Position numbers and translations under genes: made by a program
Notes under the pieces: model-generated
Databases searched by the model: none
What the model saw: only the letters and a program-made list of their open reading frames with translations
Told to the model about the DNA's origin: nothing
Source of the DNA: an uncultured Clostridia bacterium
Lineage (GTDB): Bacteria; Bacillota; Clostridia; UBA1381
Direction: 5' to 3'
Assembly (NCBI GenBank): GCA_910578235.1
Contig: CAJTPP010000002.1
Location: 13,122-77,121 of the forward strand
Length of the DNA: 64,000 nucleotides
Shown here: positions 37,002-46,933 of the stretch, piece by piece
Position numbering within the stretch: position 1 is the first letter of the stretch
Layout: each line of letters starts with the position of its first letter

Positions 37002-38909
37002 TTGAAGAAAATAGCTACTATTATAGCGGCGGCCATAACCGCGCTTATGCTTGTGTCGTGCTCAGAGAGTGGGGTTGTGTATGAGCCTCAGACAAATAAA
37101 CTCCCGTCAAACGGAAACTCATGGACTGTTCTTGTCTATATGTGCGCGTCAGACGCGGAAGCGGAAAACGGGGCATATTCGGACAAGCTCAGACAGCTTA
37201 TGAGCGTGGATTATCCTGAAAATATAACAGTCGCGGTTCAGACAGGCGGCAGCGGCAACTGGCGTATCAAGGGAATGTACAGCGACTATATGCAGCGTTT
37301 TGAGGTGGGAAAAGACAGTCTGTATCTTGCAGACCAGTCCGTGAGCGCCGATATGGGAAATTACAGAACACTTTCGGATTTTATAGGCTGGGGAATGACA
37401 AATTACAGCTCGGATAAATATATGCTTATACTTGCCGGTACGGGCGGAAACTGTATAGACGGTATGGGGTATGATGGTATACATGACGGCAACAGTCTTA
37501 ATTTGGAGGAAATCTCATACGCAATGAGTCTTGCAAGTAGGAAGTTTGATATTGTAGGTATCGACGCGTCACTTATGGGCAGTCTTGAAACCGCTTCGGC
37601 ACTGTCCACATATGCGGATTATCTGGTAGCTCCGCAGGCGGTACAGAGTGAGGATAGCTGGAACTATAAGGATTTCATGCAGTATTTGTGCGGTAATCCG
37701 TCTGTTAGTGACGAGGATATATGCAGAGAAATATGTGATACATACTACGAGAGCTGTCTTGCCAATAAAACCGCGTCAGGCGTAGCAATGTCCGCGGTGG
37801 ATATGTCAAAAATTTCAGCGCTTAATCAGGCTTTTGACGGTATGGCGGGAGATATGCTTATAACAACTAATTCGCTTCAAGAACTTGCGGCTGTGTCAAA
37901 GATCATGGATACAGTACATGTTTACGGCGGGGCAACGGCAGAGGAGGGCTATTCTAATCTTATAGATCTGGGAGATACTGCCGTAAAGCTTCAGGGACAG
38001 CTTGGAGCGACAGCGGATATGTTGATAGAGGCTCTTAATGATGCTGTTGTGTACAGGGTTTGCGGTGAAAATGAAAATCACGCCACAGGTCTCAGTGTGT
38101 ATTATCCTATTGAGGCCGAAAATGACGCTCTACAGCAGTATATGGAGGTTGTCACGAGCGGAAAATATAAGGAATTTCTGCGGAAGATTTGTATAAACTG
38201 TTCCGTTGATGATCCGTCAGGCAGCGAGAACTATACGGAGTCATGGGCATGGAATACTTATAATGAAGATATGCAGACACTTGAATATAATTCAATTCTT
38301 GACGCAAATTCGTATGAGCTTAATATTTATGGGAATATGGATATGTTTAAAAAAGTTTCAATGAATGTATACAAGGCGGATAGAGACGGCGGATATGTGT
38401 TCGTCGGAAATTACGATCGGATTGACAGTGATTGGGACGGAGGTATTTTTAAGGATGCCTTTGACGGAAAGTTAATAAAGCTGTGCGGAAAAACTGTGTC
38501 ACCGTCGCTTGTCAGGAGTTATGATGAATATGAGCTTTATTCCATACCTGTTCTGCTTAACGGAATAAGAAGTAATATACGTGTTTCGCGTGACAAGGTG
38601 ACAAATAAATATACTGTTATAGGCGCGTGGAGAGGCTTGGATGAAAACGGAGCGGCACAGGGCGGTATTAAAAAGGTAAGCTTTTTTGATAGAATAACAC
38701 CGGTTTTTTCGGTGTATGATGAGGCGCATAATAAGACAGAATATAAAACAGGAAAGCTTTCAGTCAAACTGACAGGGGGCGCTGCGGAAAAAACTGCTGA
38801 CAATGGTTCGTATATATTTGAATATGAGCTTACTGATATATACGGAATGAAGCGGCGCGGTACGCCTGTCAGCGCAAGGTTTAATTCGGGGGAAATATAT
38901 TTTGATTGA
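37002..38909 (+). CDS. Clostripain (C11)-family lipoprotein with substituted catalytic residues
   Basis: The 635-residue protein starts at TTG 37002 behind AAAGGTGA and has a lipobox ending at Cys20. The body follows the clostripain family: WTVLVYMCASDAE near the start, a YMLILAGTGGN segment and a GIDASLMGSLETA segment. In active C11 peptidases these are ILWDHGGG and DACLM, holding the His/Cys dyad; here Thr147 and Ser190 take those places. Loss of both residues indicates a pseudo-peptidase, perhaps a binding or scaffold protein. The C-terminal ~230 residues are beta-rich and unassigned. Confidence 0.82.
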   Translation: MKKIATIIAAAITALMLVSCSESGVVYEPQTNKLPSNGNSWTVLVYMCASDAEAENGAYSDKLRQLMSVDYPENITVAVQTGGSGNWRIKGMYSDYMQRFEVGKDSLYLADQSVSADMGNYRTLSDFIGWGMTNYSSDKYMLILAGTGGNCIDGMGYDGIHDGNSLNLEEISYAMSLASRKFDIVGIDASLMGSLETASALSTYADYLVAPQAVQSEDSWNYKDFMQYLCGNPSVSDEDICREICDTYYESCLANKTASGVAMSAVDMSKISALNQAFDGMAGDMLITTNSLQELAAVSKIMDTVHVYGGATAEEGYSNLIDLGDTAVKLQGQLGATADMLIEALNDAVVYRVCGENENHATGLSVYYPIEAENDALQQYMEVVTSGKYKEFLRKICINCSVDDPSGSENYTESWAWNTYNEDMQTLEYNSILDANSYELNIYGNMDMFKKVSMNVYKADRDGGYVFVGNYDRIDSDWDGGIFKDAFDGKLIKLCGKTVSPSLVRSYDEYELYSIPVLLNGIRSNIRVSRDKVTNKYTVIGAWRGLDENGAAQGGIKKVSFFDRITPVFSVYDEAHNKTEYKTGKLSVKLTGGAAEKTADNGSYIFEYELTDIYGMKRRGTPVSARFNSGEIYFD

Positions 38910-38925
38910 TAAAGAAGGTATTAAT

Positions 38926-40194
38926 TTGGAAAATACACAGAAATTAATTGATTTTATTGAAAAAAGCACGGACTGTTATCATACCGTAAAAACAGTAAAA
39001 GAAGCCCTTAAAAAGAACGGTTTTTCAGAGCTTAAAGAGAATAGGGGATGGAATTTGGAAAAGGGAGGCAGATATTATGTTTCTCGGAATTCTTCATCTC
39101 TGATTGCGTTTAAAATTCCCGGGACGGAATATAAAGCATTTTCAATTTGCGCGTCACATACCGATTCGCCGTCTTTTAAGCTAAAGCCTATTTTTGAGCT
39201 TGAAGCGGAAGGATGTGTGAAGCTTAGTGTCGAGGGATACGGCGGTATGATAATGTCATCGTGGCTGGACAGACCGCTCTCTGTAAGCGGACGAATTGTT
39301 ACCGCGGAGAACGGAAAGATTAAGGAACAGCTTGTGAATATTGATCGCGATATAGCTGTGATACCAAATCCCGCAATTCATATAAGCCGTGATATAAACA
39401 AGGGATATGAGTTTAATGTGAAGCGTGATATGTGTCCTGTTGCGGGCAGCCGCGCGGGCGCGCTTGCGGAGCTTGTTGCGGATAGCGCGGGAGTGCCGAG
39501 TGAGAATATCAAGGGGTTTGATCTGTTTTTATATAACCGTATGAGAGGAATTATATTTGGAACGGATAATGAATATTTTTCCGCTCCGAGAATTGATGAC
39601 TTACAGTGCGTTTATACGACGCTGGAGGGATTTATCGGCGCGTCGAATGAAAAGCGTGTTTCCGTATTCGCCGCATTTGATAACGAGGAGGTTGGAAGCG
39701 GAACAAAACAAGGCGCATTATCGTCATTTCTGAGAGATGTTCTTGAAAGGATAAATTTTTCCCTCGGAGGAAACGAGGAAAAGTATAAAATAGCGTTAGC
39801 TGACAGTTTTATGCTGTCCTGTGACAACGCTCACGCGGTACATCCGAATTACGCGGATAAAGCAGACAGTACAAATCGCGTGTATATGAACGGCGGAATA
39901 GTTATAAAATATAACGCAAATCAAAAATATACAACTGACGCTGTTTCTGAAGCGGTCGTAAAGCATGTGTGCGAAAAAGCTGATATTCCATATCAATTGT
40001 ATGCTAACAGAAGCGATATGCCCGGCGGTTCGACTCTCGGGAATTTGTCTGATGAGAAGGTTTCGATAAATACCGCTGATGTTGGTCTTGCGCAGCTGGC
40101 TATGCATTCGGCGTATGAAACGGCGGGAACAAAGGATACGGAATGTATGATTAAATTTATAAAGAAATTTTATGAGACACAACTGACATTTTAA
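38926..40194 (+). CDS. apeA: M18-family aminopeptidase
   Basis: The 422-residue enzyme carries M18 metal and catalytic motifs: CASHTDSPSFKLKP, DNEEVGSGT, MPGGSTLGN and the C-terminal AMHSAYETAG with its His ligand. It removes N-terminal residues (aspartyl-type or leucine-type) from peptides in the cytoplasm. The TTG at 38926 is chosen because GAAGG is seven bases upstream; an in-frame TTG at 38902 would overlap the preceding gene. It is probably coupled to the clostripain-like gene. Confidence 0.93.
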   Translation: MENTQKLIDFIEKSTDCYHTVKTVKEALKKNGFSELKENRGWNLEKGGRYYVSRNSSSLIAFKIPGTEYKAFSICASHTDSPSFKLKPIFELEAEGCVKLSVEGYGGMIMSSWLDRPLSVSGRIVTAENGKIKEQLVNIDRDIAVIPNPAIHISRDINKGYEFNVKRDMCPVAGSRAGALAELVADSAGVPSENIKGFDLFLYNRMRGIIFGTDNEYFSAPRIDDLQCVYTTLEGFIGASNEKRVSVFAAFDNEEVGSGTKQGALSSFLRDVLERINFSLGGNEEKYKIALADSFMLSCDNAHAVHPNYADKADSTNRVYMNGGIVIKYNANQKYTTDAVSEAVVKHVCEKADIPYQLYANRSDMPGGSTLGNLSDEKVSINTADVGLAQLAMHSAYETAGTKDTECMIKFIKKFYETQLTF

Positions 40195-40294
40195 ACGGAC
40201 TGTTTATACAGCCCCGAACTATTGCTGTAATACGGATAACAATAGTATATTATATCTCATTAATAATATAAATTTTTCGGACAGTAAAAAATCA

Positions 40295-40337
40295 CGTCCG
40301 CAATCAAAGTATTGCGGGCGCGGGCAAAAATGCAGAC
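40295..40337. repeat. Dispersed intergenic repeat, copy 1
   Basis: This 43-nt stretch between convergent genes resembles 60789-60833: both share CGTCCGCAAT, CAAAGTA and CAAAAATGCAGAC-like blocks (about three quarters identical by eye). Here it can fold as a 10-bp hairpin. No gene is seen in 40195-40427. Confidence 0.4.
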
Positions 40338-40427
40338 CGGATATTACAGGAAAGCAAAATGAGGTATTCAGAAGAAAATGCATCAAAATTGAAAATGCGT
40401 TTTTTTGTAAAATGATTTGCTTATTAT

Positions 40428-41318
40428 TTATTCGTGTTCATTTATCATATGATTAAGACGCGCCGGAATTTCGTTGGTGACAATAAAGTCCGCGCCATAG
40501 TTTATATATTCCTGAGCGGTAGCTGTTTCGTCTATTGACCAAACTCCGCAGTAAATATTTTGCTGATGAAGAATATTAATTTCCTCCTGATGTACTTGCG
40601 GATAGTTATATAATATACCGCGGTTATCGCTTATTTGAGCAATGTTTGTCAGATTGTCTGTGTAGGAGGCGGGTGTGTAGCCTATTGTCATAACAGGAAT
40701 AACACTGTTTCGGGAGCGGATTTCTGTTATATCTCCGATTTCTCCGGTGATGATACAGCGGCTTTCAAGACCGCTTTCAATGATTTTGTTTAAAAGAGTA
40801 TCGTAGCCGCGTATGCTTTTGATTTCCACAACGGGAACACATTCATATTGTTTGCATATTGATAGATATTCCTCAAGTGTGGGGATTTTTAAATTTTCGC
40901 TTGTTTTAAGATTATTTCCGAAATCAATTGTAAACTGATTAAGATCATCAAGAGAATAATCCGTTACAGTACCTTCGCCGGTTGTTGTTCTGTCAAGGGT
41001 TTCATCATGCATGCAGACAAAATGGCCGTCGGTTGTTTCAGCTATGTCTGTCTCAATACCCCAGAAGCCTATTTTTCCCGCAAGCTCAAACGCCGGTATG
41101 CTGTTTTCGGGAGCGTAGTTTGAATAACCTCTGTGAGCGACAAATTTTTCTCCGCCTTCTGAGAATACTGTGGATATACCGTTGCTTTGCGTCTGTTGTC
41201 CGTTTTCAAAGGCAAGAGTCGGCGCGGCTTTATGAAACAGAGAAATTTTCGGCCATACAATTGCTGACACAAAAAGGAAAACTGTTATGATAATAAGCTT
41301 TCTGCGTATATTGTACAA
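40428..41318 (-). CDS. Membrane-anchored glycerophosphodiester phosphodiesterase
   Basis: The 296-residue protein has one N-terminal membrane anchor or uncleaved signal (about 6-26) and a GDPD TIM barrel: AHRGYSNYAPENS with the first catalytic His, ETDIAETTDGHFVCMHDETLDR with metal Glu/Asp and the second His, and VVEIKS. It hydrolyses glycerophosphodiesters to glycerol 3-phosphate and an alcohol outside the membrane. The start is TTG at 41318 after GGGAGGG, six bases upstream. Confidence 0.92.
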   Translation of the reverse strand: MYNIRRKLIIITVFLFVSAIVWPKISLFHKAAPTLAFENGQQTQSNGISTVFSEGGEKFVAHRGYSNYAPENSIPAFELAGKIGFWGIETDIAETTDGHFVCMHDETLDRTTTGEGTVTDYSLDDLNQFTIDFGNNLKTSENLKIPTLEEYLSICKQYECVPVVEIKSIRGYDTLLNKIIESGLESRCIITGEIGDITEIRSRNSVIPVMTIGYTPASYTDNLTNIAQISDNRGILYNYPQVHQEEINILHQQNIYCGVWSIDETATAQEYINYGADFIVTNEIPARLNHMINEHE

Positions 41319-41399
41319 GAAAATCCCTCCCTTTGCTAAAAATCAGTATCTCTTTCAGTATACTATATATTTTGTTATTAATCAAGATAATTATTCGAC

Positions 41400-41430
41400 A
41401 AAAAGCGACTTCTTTAAAGAAGCCGCTTTT
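41400..41430 (-). terminator. Terminator after the copper-amine-oxidase-domain gene
   Basis: A ~14-bp stem (one mismatch) around loop TTAA is followed by a T-run on the minus strand, 11 bp past the stop at 41441. Confidence 0.75.
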
Positions 41431-41440
41431 ATGATTTGTA

Positions 41441-42403
41441 TTATTCGGTTATAAGCATTACAGCTTGAAGCTCATTGTCCCATTCAACGCTGAAGCCGAC
41501 CATGTCAGCGATATCGCGTATTTTAAAATATGTGTTGCCGTTTATATTATATGAGAGGAAATCCATTTCCTCACCGTCAACATATACAGGCGCACTGTTC
41601 TGGCTCACGTTAAGAGCCGCTCCGTCATCACTCAGCTCGCCGCCGACGACTGTATAATTAAAATCTTTTGAAATGCTTATACCATTCAGATTTTCATCCC
41701 ACGCCACCTCAAAATGTGATGATGTGTTTCTTAAAATCATTGCGATGTCACGGATTTTATAGTAGTTGGAGTCATTTACCGTGTAACCCGAGACTTCAAC
41801 TTCCTCGCCGTTTACGAGAAGATTGGCGTTTGAGTTTGTGGCGGTCAGAGGATTAATTCCCTCGTATTTGTCGACAAAGCTTTTTATTTTTGCTCTGTTC
41901 GGATAACCGTTTGTGAGGAAGTCATCTCCGTACATATCCACATAAGGTATAGTAGGATAAGGACTTACGTAGGATTTGAGTATTTTTTCAGTTGTTAGCT
42001 TCTGACCGTCGAATATCAATTTATAATAATTAATAACGGAGGAATAACGCGGTATTTCGCGTCCCACAAATATGTATCTGTCCTCTTTTTCATATACTGT
42101 TATATCGGTAAGACATGTTCCTATGATATTTCCGGGTATTTCTATTGATGTGATAGTATTACCGTTCATTGTAAATCCCGCGCTGATACCGCCGTCCATA
42201 CCGTCGCGCATAACAAACGCTTCCGGGATACCGTTTCTGTCAAGATCGGTAATAACAACCTCATTGTATGACGGATCGGATGACATTATTTTCATAAGAC
42301 GCGTTACAAATGCCTCGCGCCAGCTTTCAGCCGCTGATACGGAAGAAAGACAGGCCGTGCAGGCTATTATTGCGGCCGCGGCCGCAGAAATAATTTTTCT
42401 CAT
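41441..42403 (-). CDS. Secreted protein with two copper amine oxidase-like N-domains
   Basis: The 320-residue protein has a signal peptide (cleavage near residue 25), an N-terminal region with a calcium-type motif DLDRNGIPEAF, and two C-terminal copper amine oxidase N-terminal-like domains (about 200-255 and 265-320), each with the NYYKIRDIA or NTYFKIRDIA core. These domains are common non-catalytic cell-wall or stalk modules in clostridial exported proteins. The role is unknown. AAAGGAA lies nine bases before the ATG. Confidence 0.88.
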   Translation of the reverse strand: MRKIISAAAAAIIACTACLSSVSAAESWREAFVTRLMKIMSSDPSYNEVVITDLDRNGIPEAFVMRDGMDGGISAGFTMNGNTITSIEIPGNIIGTCLTDITVYEKEDRYIFVGREIPRYSSVINYYKLIFDGQKLTTEKILKSYVSPYPTIPYVDMYGDDFLTNGYPNRAKIKSFVDKYEGINPLTATNSNANLLVNGEEVEVSGYTVNDSNYYKIRDIAMILRNTSSHFEVAWDENLNGISISKDFNYTVVGGELSDDGAALNVSQNSAPVYVDGEEMDFLSYNINGNTYFKIRDIADMVGFSVEWDNELQAVMLITE

Positions 42404-42538
42404 AATTTTCTGTTCCTTTCTGATTACGGTTGAATTTATATGGTATTAATTGTCGTCTTTTGTCTATCTTTAATATTATACTAAACTTTTACCATATTGT
42501 CAAATTTGTTTGTCTGTCCGTGAATATCAGATAACAGA

Positions 42539-42566
42539 AAACTCCCGCACATATGTGCGGGAGTTA
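42539..42566 (-). terminator. Terminator of pnp
   Basis: A perfect 14-bp palindrome (AACTCCCGCACAT and its complement) lies 12 bp past the pnp stop and is followed by TTTTCTGTT on the minus strand. Confidence 0.88.
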
Positions 42567-42578
42567 AATGCATGATTA

Positions 42579-44669
42579 TTATTCCGCGTCCTCGTCGACA
42601 GCGTCCTTGTGTGAAAGTGAGATTTTGCCGGTCTTTTTATCAACCTCCATAACCTTAACTTTCAGCCAGTCGCCTTCTTTTACAACGTCCTCCACATTTT
42701 CAACTCTGTGATTAGCCAACTTGGAGATATGGCATAGACCGTCCTTGCCCGGAAGAATTTCGACAAACGCTCCGAAAGACTGTATTGTTTTAACGAGGCC
42801 TGTGTATATTTCACCAACCTCAGGCTCTTTGACAATGGCTTCAATAGCGTCTCTTGCCGCTTTTCCGGACTCCTGATCAACCGCAAAAATATGAATTGTA
42901 CCATCGTCTTCAATATCAATCTTAGCGCCTGTTTCAGCCACAATCTTCTGAATAACCTTGCCGCCCTGACCGATAACGTCACGGATCTTATCAACGTCTA
43001 TTTTCATTGTTTCTGCCTTAGGAGCGTATGGTGAAAGCTCTTCTCTCGGAGCAGAAATTGCTTTGAGCAATATTTCATCAATTATATAATATCTTGCTTT
43101 TTTGGTCTTTTCAAGAGCTTCCTCAATAACCTCGTACGGCAGACCGTCATTCTTTATATCAACCTGAATTGATGTAATACCTTTTTTTGTTCCGGCCACC
43201 TTAAAGTCCATCTCGCCGTAGAAATCCTCAAGTCCCTGAATATCTACCATTGTAGTAAAGCCGTTATCAGTTGTGATAAGACCGCAGGATATACCCGCAA
43301 CGGGAGCCTTGATAGGAACGCCCGCCGCCATAAGCGAAAGTGTTGAACCGCAAACGCTGCCTTGTGATGTCGAGCCGTTTGAGGAAAGCACTTCTGAAAC
43401 CACTCTGATAGCATACGGGAATTCGTCCTCTGACGGGAGCACAGGTACAAGTGAGCGTTCGGCAAGCGCACCATGACCGATTTCACGTCTGCCGGGGCCT
43501 CGTGACGGTCTTGTTTCTCCGACAGAATATGACGGGAAGTTATAATGATGAATATATCTTTTTTCTTCCTCAAGATCAATGCCGTCAAGTCTCTGTATTT
43601 CAGAAAGCGGAGCGAGTGTCGCTACTGAGAGCACCTGAGTCTGGCCTCTTGTAAACATACCGCTTCCATGCGTTCTCGGAAGCAGATCGACTTCCGCGGC
43701 AAGCGGTCTTATTTCATCAAGGCCTCTGCCGTCAACGCGTCTGCCCTGCACAAGCCACGCGCGTACAATTTCTTTCTGCATTTTATAAAGTATCTCGCCT
43801 ATTTGCTCGTTTATGTCAGGGAACTGTTCTTCAAGAGCGGGAATAATTTCATCCGTAATGACGCCTATTCTTTCGTCGCGTATGTTTTTATCATCAGTGT
43901 CGAGCGCGTGCTGAAGCTTTTCAAAAGCCATAGCCTTGATTGCGTCATATAAATCATGGTCAACGTCATGTGACTCATATGTGAATTTTTCCTTGCCTAT
44001 TTCAGACTGAATAGAGCTTATGAAATCACAAAGCTCAATGATATGCTTATGAGCGAATTTGATCCCCTCAAGCATAACGCTTTCCTCAACCTCGTTAGCG
44101 CCGGCTTCAATCATAACGACCTTTTGTTTAGTGCCGGCAACCGTTACAAGCATATCGCTCTTTTCTCTCTGTTCAACAGTCGGGTTGATGATGTACTCGC
44201 CGTCAACAAGTCCGAGCCATACTCCGCCGATAGGACCGCTCCATGGAACATCTGAAATTGAGATGGCGATAGAAGCGCCGATCATTGCCGCAACCTCGGG
44301 AGGATTGTCCTGTTCAACGGAAAGCACGGTGGTTACTACTGATACATCGTTTCTCAGATCTGACGGGAAAAGCGGTCTTATAGGTCTGTCTATAACACGG
44401 CTTGTCAGAACGGCTTTTTCCGACGGCTTGCCTTCGCGTTTTATATATCCGCCCGGAATTTTACCTACAGAATACAGTTTCTCTTCGTAGTCAACGCTGA
44501 GCGGGAAGAAGTCAACGCCTTCCCTTGGCGAGCGTGACGCTGTCACGTTTGCCATTACGACTGTGTCTCCGTAACGGACAAGACAGTGTCCGTTAGCAAG
44601 CTGAGCCATTTTTCCTGTTTCAATAATAAGCGGTCTGCCCGCAAGTGTTGTTTCAAAAGTTTTGAACAT
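42579..44669 (-). CDS. pnp: Polynucleotide phosphorylase
   Basis: The 696-residue protein has two RNase PH-like domains (VDFFPLSVDYEEKLYSVGK in the first; FTRGQTQVLS and NGSTSQGSVCGSTL in the second), then a KH domain (DVIGQGGKVIQKI) and an S1 domain (about 620-690, KDGLCHISKLA). It degrades RNA 3'-5' using phosphate and also polymerises tails. It follows rpsO in the standard order. Confidence 0.98.
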   Translation of the reverse strand: MFKTFETTLAGRPLIIETGKMAQLANGHCLVRYGDTVVMANVTASRSPREGVDFFPLSVDYEEKLYSVGKIPGGYIKREGKPSEKAVLTSRVIDRPIRPLFPSDLRNDVSVVTTVLSVEQDNPPEVAAMIGASIAISISDVPWSGPIGGVWLGLVDGEYIINPTVEQREKSDMLVTVAGTKQKVVMIEAGANEVEESVMLEGIKFAHKHIIELCDFISSIQSEIGKEKFTYESHDVDHDLYDAIKAMAFEKLQHALDTDDKNIRDERIGVITDEIIPALEEQFPDINEQIGEILYKMQKEIVRAWLVQGRRVDGRGLDEIRPLAAEVDLLPRTHGSGMFTRGQTQVLSVATLAPLSEIQRLDGIDLEEEKRYIHHYNFPSYSVGETRPSRGPGRREIGHGALAERSLVPVLPSEDEFPYAIRVVSEVLSSNGSTSQGSVCGSTLSLMAAGVPIKAPVAGISCGLITTDNGFTTMVDIQGLEDFYGEMDFKVAGTKKGITSIQVDIKNDGLPYEVIEEALEKTKKARYYIIDEILLKAISAPREELSPYAPKAETMKIDVDKIRDVIGQGGKVIQKIVAETGAKIDIEDDGTIHIFAVDQESGKAARDAIEAIVKEPEVGEIYTGLVKTIQSFGAFVEILPGKDGLCHISKLANHRVENVEDVVKEGDWLKVKVMEVDKKTGKISLSHKDAVDEDAE

Positions 44670-44786
44670 AATTTTTCTCCTTTATTTGTTTTTTGCCGGA
44701 GATATGTTTTAGCAGATAAACACAAAGGTAAAAATGTTTTATCTCTCTATTTATTTGCTAAACAAATATCTCCATAAATATATACA

Positions 44787-44812
44787 GGCAAACAGGGCGC
44801 ACCCCGTTTGCC
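44787..44812 (-). terminator. Hairpin between rpsO and pnp
   Basis: An 11-bp stem with loop TGCG and one wobble lies after the rpsO stop. With no T-run it may be a processing site; in other bacteria RNase cleavage in the rpsO-pnp interval controls pnp. Confidence 0.55.
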
Positions 44813-44829
44813 TTATAATCTGTATAAAA

Positions 44830-45096
44830 TTACTTTCTAAGACCAAGCTTGGCAACAAGCGCGCGGTATCTTTCGATATCCTGATCCTTAAGATAGTTCA
44901 TAAGACCGCGTCTCTTACCTACCATCATAAGAAGACCTCTTCTTGAATGGTGATCTTTCTTGTGGAAGTTAAGATGCTCGTTGTTAAGATGATTAATTCT
45001 CTCTGTGAGAAGCGCTACCTGCACTTCAGGAGAACCTGTGTCGCCCTCATGAGTCGCGAAAGTCTTAATGATTTCTGCCTTACGTTCTTTTGTCAT
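44830..45096 (-). CDS. rpsO: 30S ribosomal protein S15
   Basis: The 88-residue protein has the full S15 sequence with the rRNA-binding motif [19 protein letters not shown]. It binds 16S rRNA early in 30S assembly. The ~115-nt leader contains small stem-loops next to the AGGAGG site, as expected for S15 autoregulation, but I could not match a specific known leader fold. Confidence 0.98.
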   Translation of the reverse strand: MTKERKAEIIKTFATHEGDTGSPEVQVALLTERINHLNNEHLNFHKKDHHSRRGLLMMVGKRRGLMNYLKDQDIERYRALVAKLGLRK

Positions 45097-45213
45097 GATT
45101 TCACCTCCTATGATAAATCATCGCCCAATGCTGAGATACCGTTGGTGATTCGGTTTTCTAAGTCATGGGTTCAACTTATATACTTTGTCTGATAAAAATT
45201 AATTTGCAGAAAA

Positions 45214-45426
45214 TTAATCCTGCTTTGCCTGTCTGTTGAAACGTCTGTTGAACTTTTCAACTCGTCCGCCTGTGTCTACAAGCTTCTGCTTACCTGTGAA
45301 AAACGGGTGGCATTTTGAGCAGATTTCAATTTGGATATTTTCCTTTGTTGAACCTGTTTCGATTACCTCTCCGCAAGCGCAGGTAATGGTAGTCTGCTTG
45401 TAATCAGGATGAATTCCTTCTCTCAC
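45214..45426 (-). CDS. rpmE: 50S ribosomal protein L31 (zinc form)
   Basis: The 70-residue protein has the Cys set CAC...CSKC of zinc-binding L31, and the typical [20 protein letters not shown]. The start is GTG at 45426, nine bases after AAGGAGG; upstream open codons are not part of the gene. It has its own promoter just after folC. Confidence 0.96.
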   Translation of the reverse strand: MREGIHPDYKQTTITCACGEVIETGSTKENIQIEICSKCHPFFTGKQKLVDTGGRVEKFNRRFNRQAKQD

Positions 45427-45477
45427 TACCGATTGCCTCCTTATTAGAATTTTGCAGTACAAAAAATACCACAATGT

Positions 45478-45506
45478 AGTATAACATATACAAATGTTAT
45501 TTGCAA
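45478..45506 (-). promoter_or_regulatory. Promoter of rpmE
   Basis: On the minus strand, TTGCAA (45501-45506) and TATACT (45478-45483) are separated by 17 bp, 51 bp before the GTG. Confidence 0.75.
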
Positions 45507-45521
45507 GCATTATTTTACATT

Positions 45522-46760
45522 TTATGAAAAAAATTTGCGTGTCTCGCCCGCGAGAAACAGAGATCCGCATACACATATAACAGTGTTTTTGCCGTATGTG
45601 CCGCTTTCCGCGGCGTGCAAGGCGTTGTATAATGCCTGTTCAGGATTAGTATTTACAGTTACACTGATATTGATACTGCTGATAATTGCCGCAATTTTTT
45701 CCGCTTTAACACAACGGGGGATGTCAAGCTCTGTTGCGATGACCGCTTTTGCTATCGGCGCGATTTCGCGTATGCAGGAATTGTAATCCTTGTCCTCCAT
45801 CATTGCTGTAATAAGAATAATATCACGGTTCAGACTGAGCAGTGAGTGTTTCAGCGCGCGTATTCCGTCAATGTTGTGCGCTCCGTCTATTATGATGTTG
45901 TCGGTGACAAATTCAAAACGCGCGCCCCATTTTACGAGAGAAAGTCCGTCTGTAACGGCTTTTTCGGGGATTTTAATACCGAGTTTTCGCATGGCGCTGA
46001 TAATTTCAAGCGCTACCGCCGCATTTTGCGGCTGATAAGTACCCTTTAAGGAAAGTTTGTATTGTTTTCCTTTGTATATGAAGCCGCTGTTGGTTATTGT
46101 GGCGTTTTCCGCAAAGGTGAGCGACGCGTGTTTATCCGCGGAGCGGGACTGTATAATGTCTCTGACGGTCTCATTGGGATGAGAAATAACAATTCCGTTT
46201 TCACGTATTATTCCGCATTTTTCCAGAGCGATTTTTTCTATAGTATCGCCGAGATACTGAGTATGGTCAAGACCGATTTTGCATATGACGCTTACAATAC
46301 TGGTTTCGATAATATTTGTAGCGTCAAGCGCGCCGCCCATACCGACTTCAAGTACTACAAAATCACATTGCCGCTCGTAAAAATAAAGCAGAGCCATTGC
46401 GGTGACAAATGCAAATTCAGAGACATAAGCGTCATTTTCCTCCATAGCTGTTTTTACCCGCAGCGTATAAGATGCGATATCATCATCAGAAATAAATGAT
46501 CCGTCAATGCGTATACGGTCGTTAAAAATTTCCAGGAAAGGCGAGGTGAAAAGTCCTGTTCTGTATCCGCTCTGTATCAGTATTTCCGCTGTCATCGCTG
46601 AGGTGGAGCCTTTTCCGTTTGTGCCGGCAATATGTATGAATCGCAGTTTTTTGTGGGGATTGCCGAGATGGTCAAGCAGTTTCGCAAGCTTTTCATTACC
46701 GAGCGGACGGCGGAATTTAGGTATTGAATGTATAAAATTAACAGCTTCCGTATAGTTCAT
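45522..46760 (-). CDS. folC: Folylpolyglutamate synthase / dihydrofolate synthase
   Basis: The 412-residue Mur-ligase-type enzyme has the P-loop AGTNGKGST near residue 45, [14 protein letters not shown], and [14 protein letters not shown]. It adds glutamates to folates and may add glutamate to dihydropteroate. No other folate genes are nearby. GGAG lies seven bases before the ATG. Confidence 0.95.
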   Translation of the reverse strand: MNYTEAVNFIHSIPKFRRPLGNEKLAKLLDHLGNPHKKLRFIHIAGTNGKGSTSAMTAEILIQSGYRTGLFTSPFLEIFNDRIRIDGSFISDDDIASYTLRVKTAMEENDAYVSEFAFVTAMALLYFYERQCDFVVLEVGMGGALDATNIIETSIVSVICKIGLDHTQYLGDTIEKIALEKCGIIRENGIVISHPNETVRDIIQSRSADKHASLTFAENATITNSGFIYKGKQYKLSLKGTYQPQNAAVALEIISAMRKLGIKIPEKAVTDGLSLVKWGARFEFVTDNIIIDGAHNIDGIRALKHSLLSLNRDIILITAMMEDKDYNSCIREIAPIAKAVIATELDIPRCVKAEKIAAIISSINISVTVNTNPEQALYNALHAAESGTYGKNTVICVCGSLFLAGETRKFFS

Positions 46761-46867
46761 AAATTTTCTCCATATAAATCTTAATATTATAATTTTATTA
46801 TAATTGTTTGCATATCACAAGTCAAATATTATCGTAACAAAAAATTCATAAAAAATCTATTGATTTT

Positions 46868-46895
46868 TTGACTGTAAAGTGGTATATTGTATAAG
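46868..46895 (+). promoter_or_regulatory. Promoter of the paired membrane-protein genes
   Basis: TTGACT (46868-46873) and TATAAG (46890-46895) with a 16-bp spacer lie 38 bp before the first ATG. Confidence 0.6.
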
Positions 46896-46933
46896 TATGG
46901 TTAAAAAACAAATGAAAGGGGCTAAAAAAGCTA

